A DNA stretch of 64,000 nt from Nepenthes gracilis (taxonomy: Eukaryota > Streptophyta > Magnoliopsida > Caryophyllales > Nepenthaceae): assembly GCA_033239525.1 (NCBI GenBank), contig BSYO01000028.1, positions 12,269,597-12,333,596 of the forward strand, in the 5' to 3' direction. The position numbers and the translations under genes were made by a program. Under the pieces are notes generated by a model. That model was not told the origin of the DNA and made no database searches. It was given only the letters and a program-made list of their open reading frames with translations. Of this stretch, positions 55,213 to 64,000 are shown piece after piece (the first letter of the stretch is position 1; each line of letters begins with the position of its first letter).

Positions 55213-55426
55213 GGGGGGCGCTGCGTTGTACGACATCCAACGCACGTACAACACTGCAGCCATCCGTTGAATCGAAATCTAACGAGCTGCAGTGCCCCTC
55301 ACACTTAAAAAAATGTTTTTTTTTTTTGGTTTTTAAATATGAGAAACGATATCCGTTGGATTTCGATCCAATGGACGATTGCGGCGTTGTATGTGCATCA
55401 GACGCCGTACAGCGTTACAACGCCCC
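55213..55426. mobile_element. Foldback MITE, 214 bp
   Basis: The arms 55213-55291 (GGGGGGCGCTGCGTTGTACG onward) and 55349-55426 (ending CGTTACAACGCCCC) are inverted repeats that share GCGTTGTA, CCATCCGTTG/CAATGGACG and GATCGAAATC-type blocks, separated by a T-rich loop of about 55 bp. No coding capacity. The flanks AATTGGAAGTT and AATTAGAAATT are similar but do not directly abut both ends, so the target duplication is uncertain. Confidence 0.7.
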
Positions 55427-57475
55427 TTTTATCCGAATTAGAAATTGAAATTTGAATGATAGAGATTAAATAATTATTGAAATTACTGGATATTATCTTG
55501 CCATTTATTTTTCTATTTCTAATTCTGATCATTAAATTAATATAACAGTCTAATTCTAATTTTAATCATTAAATGAATATGAGAATCTATTTATTAGGAG
55601 GACAATAACAACATTCTTATTGGGGAGCTTACTTTATTGTGCCCCTCCGGCATACCTTCGGAGGTCTATGGCGGTCCCTCAATGTTAAGTTATTTGGTCA
55701 TTTGAATGGTTAAGATTATTTTAAATGTGATGGATGATAGAGATTAAGACATAATAATGATATGTTATTTTAATCATAATATTCCAGATTGTAAAAGGAC
55801 AGTTCTCGGCTATTAAAAAGGCAAAGGAGATTAATATTTAGAAGAACAATATCAAGATCTCTTCCTATTTTTCTATTTCTATATTTATATTTAAATCTAT
55901 GCCTATCTGTACATTTATGAATTTGCTTTTTCTTATTATCATAATGGTAGAAGACTATTTTTAAAATATGAAATGCTAAGATTAGAATAACAAATTAATA
56001 TAATATTTTGATTTTTATTTTTTATCACTTTTAAAATAATTTTAAAGTAATAGCCATGCCTTGCCTAGCTTTTAGTGTGGATGGGCATGAACAACGACTT
56101 TGGCCAGTCCGACCGTGTCTAACTTGGCCTGGCTCGAGAAATTGGGTAAAATTTTAGGTTACGGCCTAGTCTGTGTCTGACACGAGCTGGGTTCTAATCA
56201 TGTTTACTCTTTATTGAGAGATTGTTCAGTCTCATAAATATTTTTGACATTAATTAATTAATAATAATAATGCATTCCAATAACTCAGATTGTTACACGA
56301 ATTAGGAAGCCAATCGGATCCTTTGGTTAATTTGAGTTAGAGCGGAGCTGATCTTCGTGACTACAAATTTTAGTCTTACACGTATCACAACAAACTAAAT
56401 AAGAAGTTAAAGATATATAATACTCGCTTTCTAATATATTATCCGATATTCAAATTAATAATTTTTCTCAAAAATTTAAAAAGGTGTAGAATTAAAAAAC
56501 ATTAATTGAAAACTATGTTTGTTGAAATGCACTATCTACTTGAGTATAGCTTTTGTTGTCTTCATTGAATCCCTTTTTTTATTTGGGAGGATTTGAATTT
56601 ATAGTTGGAGTTCTAACCAATTAGTTAGCCCTTAAGATGCTGCCTGTACTGAAAGACATTTTATAACAGCAAATGAAAGGCATTACTTTTGGAGTGTAAT
56701 TGTCTTTTAAATTAATTTTGAAAATTGCTTGAATGTTAATGTGAGCATTATTTCAGCCGTTTTCGAATTAGGTGATTTATTGGTGCAGTATTATTCCTCG
56801 GCTGACATAATTGTTTATCGGGATTAAATACTCCATTTAATACCTTGTTGAATCGTTATTTGGATAGTTTGATCTGTTTTTTGTCCCTTTATCTGGGCCA
56901 TTGAAGCTTGAACCTTACTCCAGGGCTTGGTTGGGCTAGTCAGTTTTGGCTCATATCTAAAAATAATAATAATAATAATAATAATAATCATCATCATCGT
57001 CATCATGGTGGATTTTTTAAGTTTTAAAAAAATAATTAATTAATTAAAATGATTTCTAAATGTGGAAATATTTATTGGTTCTACATTTATATAATTTTAA
57101 TGCATTTTACGGTGTTTTACTCAAACAGTCGTGGCTTTTTAATTTGTTTGGAAAAGTATGGATTTTGATGCCTTAAATACATTAGATTTAAATTTAAATT
57201 TATAATAAATATAAGTTTTTTTCTTAAATAAAAAAAAAAATAGGGTTGTAGATTTTTTTATGAACAGTGTCAATTTATTTTTTAAAATAAATGATGAATA
57301 TCCGTTAATCTCAAAGAAATAAACTTGGCCAAAAAAATTTTCAATACAGTTAACATTTTTTAATTTAATTATTAATGTATTAATAGTTAATTTATTTTTT
57401 TATATATATAAAAATCATTGGAAATAATTGATGTTATTTATAACCATGCAGATTTATTTCTAGTTATGAATAATA

Positions 57476-57948
57476 GGATCCGGGGATCCGGGGGGCGTCC
57501 TTCTCCCTTGTGGAGGAGGATCGTCCTTCTCTTTATCTTAACCGTCAGATGTAAAATCCGACGGCCCACACGTTTTAAATGGATAATATAACATGGATAG
57601 TTCGATTTTAAATTTAATCATCCAAAACACGTAACCGTCGGATTTTACATTTGACGGCCCAATTTAAGAGAAGGACGGTCCTTCTCCATTGGGGAGAAGG
57701 ATGCCCCCTCAATCCAGGATCCGAGGGCGTCCTTCTCCCTTGTGGAGAAGGACCGTCCTTCTCTTCATCTAAACCGTCAAATTTTAAATTCGACGGCCCA
57801 CACGTTTTCAATGGATAATATAACGTGACCGTTCGATTTTAAATTTAATCATCCAAAATACGTAACCGTCGAATTTTACATCCGACGGTTCAAATTAAGA
57901 GAAGGACGGTCCTTCTCCGCTGGAGAGAAGGACACCCCCTCAATCCTC
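57476..57948. mobile_element. Tandem dimer of a long-TIR MITE
   Basis: Two copies of about 220-235 bp (about 57488-57709 and 57724-57940) in head-to-tail order. Each has inverted arms of about 75 bp built on GGGGCGTCCTTCTCCC and AACCGTC.GAT.TAAAATCC. The pair is bounded by one perfect 9-bp duplication, TGAATAATA (57467-57475 and 57949-57957). The outer ends GGATCCGGGG and CCCCCTCAATCCTCT are inverted repeats. A 9-bp duplication with long TIRs suggests a Mutator-like MITE; an 8-bp hAT reading is also possible. Located 3 kb upstream of the NAC gene. Confidence 0.75.
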
Positions 57949-59044
57949 TGAATAATATACCTGATTAAAATAATATTATTTGATTTGTTTAATTTTTATT
58001 AATTTAAATGATACTGATTTAACTCTTTAAATAAATCTTAAAAAAATTAATCAGTCCGTATTAAAAAAATTAAATAAATTTTAATAATTACTGATAAAAT
58101 TGATCAGATAAGCCTATACAGTGTATTGCTATTTTTCTCAATTTAGAAGATAAAAGGGCAAGTTAGGTTTACTATGAGTGCTTAACATTGATTGGTACCA
58201 TACTCTCGAAGACTTACTACTCTATGCTTACGCAACCCACATGAAATCCAACGGCTTCACGTTCTCCATCGCTCTGTGATGTCGTAATAACCTTTTTTTT
58301 TAAATAAATAAATAAAACAGATTTTATTTTCGCATATAATCAAAATAGGTGGTCTGTTTTTTTTAAATAATAATAATAATGGTAATAATAATAGATTTAG
58401 TCTGATTTATAAGAAAAATTACATAAAAATATCGTAAGAATTGTTTAAAAAATTAAAAAAATATAATATAAGTTCTGATTTAGTCTCACAAAATAATATT
58501 TAATTTTATTTATAATTGTTGAGATAATATATGATAAAAAATATAATGAAATTTAAATCTATATTTTTTGATAATATAATATTTATTTATCTATTTAAAT
58601 TAATAGACCCATATCAAACCTCCTATTTTTTTTTTTTTTTTTACTTATAAAATATATATAAAAATAAAAAAACTATAAAGATATAAAATTGTAGAAAGTA
58701 AAATCAAAAAATTTATTAAGTTCATTTTGTTAGATTAATAAATATAAAATTAAAAAAAATTTTAAAATTCTGACTGCGAATTTTATGAGATTTACTAATT
58801 TTTTTTAGGTAATTTTACATAATTTTTTATATGAGAAAAATTTATATACTTTTATTTCTTCAAAAATAATTAGGGATATATATATTTTTTATAATTTTTA
58901 TTTTATTTTATTTTATAATTTGTCTAAAAATAACTGATTAAAACAAATTATATCAAATCATATCAACGAAACATGGGACTTATAGACTATAAGGCTAAAC
59001 GTGTGGACCCCACCATTTAGTCCGCCACCACCTGTCTAAATATC

Positions 59045-59082
59045 CCCCGTTGATAATCACACGTGTCGTGTGATTAACGGGG
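59045..59082. promoter_or_regulatory. 38-bp palindrome with ABRE/G-box-like core
   Basis: CCCCGTTGATAATCACACG and CGTGTGATTAACGGGG form an imperfect inverted repeat around TGT. The centre contains ACGTGTC (59061-59067), the consensus of the ABA-responsive element. It lies 1.9 kb upstream of the NAC start codon, in a small GC-rich island (58980-59170). A regulatory role is an inference. Confidence 0.4.
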
Positions 59083-60821
59083 AAACTTTCAGCCCACGTC
59101 GATCGTCAGGCCACGCAAGATCGTCTGCATCCGATCGCAACGTTTCATTCCCTCTCAGCCAATCAAAACCCTGAAAAAATTTTGATGTACTAAGAATAAC
59201 GAATACTCCAAATTAGTCAAATCATTCATAACAAGCACGGAATCTCATCCCCTTGAAAACATATTCACAATTATTTATTTATAAAAATAAATAATTTATA
59301 AAAATTTAATACAAAAATAAGACAAAATTAAATTTAATCCGACCTAATTTATTTAAACTCATCATATTTCAATTAGACCTGTGTATGGGTCTTGATGTGA
59401 CCCCAAAAAATTCAAGTATGGCCAGGATAATAAATGGGGTGAGATGTGATGGTGCTAAGTGGGTTGTATAGTGTTGGTACGATAATAAATCATAATCCAA
59501 CCTAATAAGGTACGGCACTGCTTGAGCAAATACCTAACCTAACATGGGGGCTAGATTCGATTCTGGCTAACTCAGGGGTGGCTTGACTCGTTGACTATCT
59601 CACCCATACATTGATAGGAAAATATTCGGGATAAAAGCTATGAGAATCGACCCTAGAAGGCGACAATAAGAGGTTGATGTGCAAGAGTCAGGTCCCTAGG
59701 ATCGAAGTTTCAATGGTGAGACCAAGTTTTAGAGAATTGAACTCCTAGGAGATGGGTCCTCCCTAACCGAAGTTGCAGTCCGGTTGGATGGTCGAGTTTA
59801 TTTTTACAATTGATGTTATTATCACAGACTACTATAATAGATAATCAGGATACATTGAGCAACCAAATTATAAGTTTTATATCGAAAGATGTCATCCCGT
59901 CAGATATAATTACTCTAGATCTTTAGTAATGATGAGAGCTTTCTTATGTGAGCCTTAACTAAATTGTCCTCTAGGCTCTACTATAAAAGTAGGAGCAGTT
60001 CCCATGAAAAATAATTTTCATAGAATACAGATTATATGATTTTATATAGAGATTATTATTGTTTTCGCTACAAATACTTACTCATCCGTTCACTTACTTA
60101 ACTAGAGCCTAAGATCCGTTTAGGTATACAGTTTTTCTGTATTCATAGTTTTCAATTCAACTGATACATTACTAATTTGAGTATTGGAAGAAACTATTTA
60201 TATACAATGCCTCGCGTCTTGTGACCTGTTTTGTATTTATAGCATACAATACTCATAATTTATTGATCTAGAGCTTACTCCACGAGTTAATAACTCTTTG
60301 TGTTAAATCCAATTTCTAAATACCCATCATATTTGAAGACAAAAATTTCATTTTACAAACTCATTTTGAACATTTTAGATCGACTTGTGGACCTCTAACA
60401 ATGATTTCTTGGGCCATGTAAACTATTTTTTTAATTTTATTTTTTTCGTAGCATGTAAAATTAGCGATTCACTGATCTCAAATTTAATTTTAAAAGATAC
60501 ATATAAGTTACATAATTAAACTATTTTACACACTTGTAAATCAATCCATATTATAAAAAAAAGAAAATTTATTATATTATATTATTATATTTTCCTTAGT
60601 TCATATTTAATTATAATATAAAAAAAGAAAATTTGGAATAAAAAACAAAAATGCAGCCTTCCACTGATTATCTATCCTATCTCTTTCTTTCACCTTTTGC
60701 ATGGTCACTTGATTAAATATCCACGTAAAATTGTAACGGGCAGAATCTGATTGGTCCGTATCAACGATTGCATGTGAGAGAGCCGCACCGTATAATTGCC
60801 CCAACGTGGGTCCACACACGC

Positions 60822-60829
60822 ATATAAGA
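60822..60829 (+). promoter_or_regulatory. Possible TATA box of the NAC gene
   Basis: ATATAAGA lies 126 bp upstream of the chosen ATG in moderately GC-rich sequence. It fits the usual distance of a plant core promoter with a leader of about 90 nt. If it is used, the in-frame ATG at 60796 is not transcribed, which supports the start at 60955. Confidence 0.35.
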
Positions 60830-60954
60830 TCATGGGCATGCCAACCGCCAAGCAACGTTCAAGCGCCCTTGTGACATTTCTCTTTCCGCTGATCAATCGA
60901 AACCGAAATCGCAGCCAAATTTGCAGAGGCTGCGGCGGCCGCGGTGGCTCAGCC

Positions 60955-62315
60955 ATGGACAGGACCGATTCTTTGACTGCCGCCTCACAGAAGCCGCAGC
61001 TTCCGCCGGGCTTCCGTTTCCACCCTACAGATGAAGAGCTGGTCGTTCACTACCTCAAGAGAAAGGCGCAATCAGCTCCCCTCCCGGTCGCCATCATCGC
61101 CGAAGTCGATCTCTATAAATTTGATCCATGGGAGCTCCCTGGTAATAATCAGAGAAGAAAAGTTCCATTTCCTTTAATTTTCGCTTTGTTAATCGTAAGA
61201 CAGATCCAGATACTCGTGCTTACGTTTATGAACGGAATTGAAACACCATGATGTTTGAGTTTTTCAATTTTTCTGATCAGATAAGGCGGCGTTTGGGGAG
61301 CACGAGTGGTACTTCTTCAGTCCTCGGGAACGGAAGTACCCGAACGGGGCGAGGCCAAACAGGGCGGCCACTTCTGGGTACTGGAAGGCGACTGGAACCG
61401 ATAAGCCGGTGTTGACCTCCGGTGGAACTCAGAAGGTCGGGGTTAAGAAAGCTCTGGTTTTCTACGGCGGAAAGCCTCCCAGAGGCGTTAAAACCAATTG
61501 GATTATGCACGAGTATCGCCTTGCCGATAGCAAGCCTGACTGTGAGCCTCCTCGCTGCGTCGTCGCCAACAAAAAAGGATCATTGAGGGTAGATTTACGC
61601 CGATATTTTCCCCAAAATTTCCTTGATCTGTTTATCAGTTTTTGTTATCTTCGTACAGCAGCTATAGACGACGCCTGAAAGCAAGTCTTGTGAATTGACT
61701 GTTTCGATCGGCTGTTGCAAGTTTTTGAAAACAAAAATCATCGATTGATGCTTTCGCTTGTTTTTGTGGTGGTTTTTGCAGCTTGATGATTGGGTGTTAT
61801 GCCGAATTTACAAGAAGAACATCCCGCAGAAGACAGTGGATCGCGAGGAAGAGGACTCCATGGAAGACATGCCGATCCCAAATCCTATAGCAGTTGGGAA
61901 TCCAGACGCATCCAGTTACGAAATCAGCGCATTTCTCGAAAACGATCGCCACCTGTTCGACGAAGTGCTTGTCACTGATGCTATCAACACAGCCTCCATA
62001 TCCCACCAATTGGCCGCGTCTATCTCGAAGCAGTATCCCCTCCCTGCCATGGAATCTCTCAATTCAGCCATTCTGCCCCTGAAGAGGACGCTCCCATCTC
62101 TCTACTGCACCGAGGAGGACTCTGCTGCGGGCCCTTCATCAAGCATCCATGGAGTCAGAATCAGCGAAGAAAATGGCAGCAATTCTTTTCCCTCTCCGCT
62201 TAACCATCTCCCTGCACAAACTCCTTCACTGCACCGACAACCAATGCCGGCAGCTCTCCGCAATGGCGTGTTCTGGCAGCGCTATCAGCCCCCTCGGCAG
62301 AATTGGCACTCCTAG
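60955..62315 (+). CDS. NAC-domain transcription factor (NAM/NARS type)
   Basis: A plant-specific DNA-binding regulator acting in the nucleus. Exons: 60955-61141, 61281-61588, 61782-62315, the standard three-exon NAC layout, 342 residues. The NAC domain starts at [20 protein letters not shown] (subdomain A, about residue 17). It continues with [13 protein letters not shown] (B, split by intron 1), [20 protein letters not shown] and [13 protein letters not shown] (C), [20 protein letters not shown] (D) and, after intron 2, [12 protein letters not shown] (E). The A and C wording and the [17 protein letters not shown] text are closest to the NAM/NARS1/NAC25 branch, which acts in embryo, seed and meristem development, but a precise name is not justified. 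The C-terminal half is acidic then Ser/Pro-rich, as in transcription-activation regions. The frame is open upstream to 60796; ATG 60955 is preferred because the family begins a few residues before LPPGF. Confidence 0.93.
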
Positions 62316-64000
62316 TTGGAATATGAAGCCATAAATTTCAGGTAAACCCCATTTATACAGAATTGAGTAGTTATTAGCTTGATGGTTGAAGTGTCCAGAG
62401 ATCATGGCCTGAGACTTTAGTTGCTCCTGCTGCCAATGTGAAGAAATCCCTGGAAAGTCGGTAGTGTATTCAATTAGTATCCATTAATGATTGCTTAAAT
62501 GTCCATAGTTTCATCCAGGAACAAGGAAAAAGAAGAGAAAGACAAGAGATTAGGCTTGCTATTGCTGTATAAAAAAGAAAACAAGTGTGTTTTTCATGAT
62601 GCTTCTGCATTAGGAAACAATATATACAACATTAAACTCTGTGTAAACCTTGTTCATCTATGTGCATATATTGCTGTCATCACTGTTTCCCAATCCAAGC
62701 TGTTGATTTTGTGACATGGCTGCTGCAATTTCTGTTGTTCTATGATCATTCCATAATATTAATTATCTAATAAATTTTGTGATATGCCCATCAAAATTTA
62801 TCAAATATCAAATCTAAATCAAAAATAAATAAATAAATAATAGCTATTTAGCTTATATTATTTAAGGCTTAAATTTTATCATATATTCAAGGTGAACAGT
62901 TAATATTAGAGTTTTATATACCGTGCTGCCTTTTTTATAATTCTGTGGCCGAGCTTGATCTTGGAATCATGGTGTTTGGATTTCATCTGCAACTTGAACC
63001 AGCAAATTATGCAGTTCTTCCTGCTTCGTGGCTTCTTTCATGGCCACCACACAAACCCTAGAAGGTAAGAATTCTGTTTTTTTTTTTTTCCATTTTTTCT
63101 TCTTCCTTGATTGGCAACTATTTTATATAGTATTTTTCAATAAATTATGATGTAGAAAAGTGGATATAAAAAACTATAAAAATTTATAAATTAAACTTTT
63201 TTTTTATTTGTCAAAATATAGATTTTTTTAATTCATTGGCTTTTCTTTTGAATTATGAATAAAGAATTCTTTTTAATAAAATATAACCCTAAATTTTTTA
63301 TGATTTTAATTTCTATAATTTTTCTTTAAATAAGCCAAACATAATAACTTAAATTTAACTCACATTATTTAATTTTATCATTTTTAATAAATTGATAGTT
63401 CTCAATATTAAAATTATAATTCTTTATATTTTTTCAAAAATTATAAATAAATATTATTCACTATTTTTCAATTTCAAAAAATTAGAACATAAAATTAAAA
63501 TTTTAATTTTACTTCATGCCAAATAATAGAATTAGAATTAAATTATATCTCGAAAAAGCTCCCATATGGGAATAATATTCCAAGGCCAATATTAACGGTG
63601 AGGATTAATTATGATAAATTAAATAATTAAATTTAAAAAATATGTATAATATATTTTAACTTATTATTATAAATTTATTATTTAACCTTTTAATATTTAA
63701 AAAATAAATGAAGATAATAAATGACAGTGACCTTAGCACAGGGCCGGTCCCTAGAATACAAACAAGCAAACGGCAAGTGGTTCGTTGTTTTATCTTCTAA
63801 GCCACCAAAAATGGAAGCTCTACTATTGTGCCATTTAAAAATATTATTTATTTTCCTTATTTATAATTTATAAATTATTTATATATATAATTTATTTTAT
63901 TTTGTTTCATTTAAACTTTAAATACAATTTCAGAATCTTTTCAGTATGATTAATACTTCTATAATTTTATTTAATAGATTAATTTATTCAAATATTTATT
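62316..64000. other. 3' flank of the NAC gene, no further gene
   Basis: The 3' UTR probably extends a few hundred bases. AATAATATT/AATAAA-like signals occur near 62755-62775 and 62826. From 62800 to the end the DNA is AT-rich, with a T run at 63076 and no coding region, RNA gene or transposon border recognised. Confidence 0.55.

Larger units (their letters stand above)
54935..60954. other. Intergenic region upstream of the NAC gene
   Basis: Six kilobases without a gene. It contains a foldback MITE (55213-55426), an ATA/ATC microsatellite (56955-57005), a tandem MITE pair (57476-57948), an ABRE-bearing palindrome (59045-59082) and long AT-rich blocks. GC-richer stretches at about 56040-56215 and 59370-59790 resemble decayed hAT-like repeats but have no clear ends. 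Confidence 0.55.

Noticed and set aside
60796..60954. In-frame N-terminal extension of the NAC protein
   Set aside because: It is open but starts upstream of the likely TATA box, is Arg/Gly-rich and unlike NAC N-termini; ATG 60955 is preferred.
61797..62009. Overlapping small frames within NAC exons on both strands
   Set aside because: Shadows of the NAC C-terminal coding exon; no independent evidence.

Overview
This window is nuclear DNA of a flowering plant. It holds GT-AG spliced genes with very large introns, two genes with clear angiosperm character (CMP-KDO synthetase of cell-wall pectin synthesis and a NAC transcription factor), a nuclear-encoded plastid thioredoxin, and heavy loads of Gypsy and Copia LTR elements, hAT-like elements and MITEs. 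The species cannot be named from the sequence. TE-swollen introns and AT-rich intergenic DNA fit many woody or early-diverging angiosperms, but that is only an inference.

Four genes are supported, all on the + strand. (1) 1464-17561: the 3' twelve exons of a TRF4/5-like non-canonical poly(A) polymerase; its first exon lies outside or is not recognisable. (2) 18896-43132: a complete eight-exon CMP-KDO synthetase (KDSB, 301 aa) spread over 24 kb, with introns of 8.7 and 10.3 kb full of transposons. (3) 44033-50845: a two-exon m-type plastid thioredoxin (187 aa) whose 6.2 kb intron carries a Copia-like element. (4) 60955-62315: a three-exon NAC-domain transcription factor (342 aa) of the NAM/NARS type. 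The genes are independent neighbours with no shared pathway.

The rest is mobile-element sequence. A MITE family of about 170-310 bp, with CATGGATG-type ends and 8-bp target duplications, occurs at least 14 times between 4.7 and 41 kb, all in introns of the first two genes. A 3.9 kb non-coding hAT-like element (10149-14076, perfect 8-bp duplication) carries a Gypsy solo LTR. A 2.24 kb Gypsy solo LTR (22222-24462, duplication GTTAC) sits at the edge of one MITE copy. KDSB intron 4 holds a 7.6 kb Gypsy complex (30168-37801) bounded by two LTRs of one family in inverted orientation, each with its polypurine tract on the inside. Two gag-only Copia-like elements lie in and just downstream of the thioredoxin gene. 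The 54.9-60.9 kb interval upstream of the NAC gene holds two foldback or tandem MITEs and an ABRE-bearing palindrome.

The most unusual signals are the MITE family itself, arrays of palindromic GGTCAAC...GTTGACC dyads (paired W-box cores) in three different LTR-type sequences, the inverted LTR pair, and a decayed duplicate of the last KDSB exon plus 3' UTR inside its own last intron.
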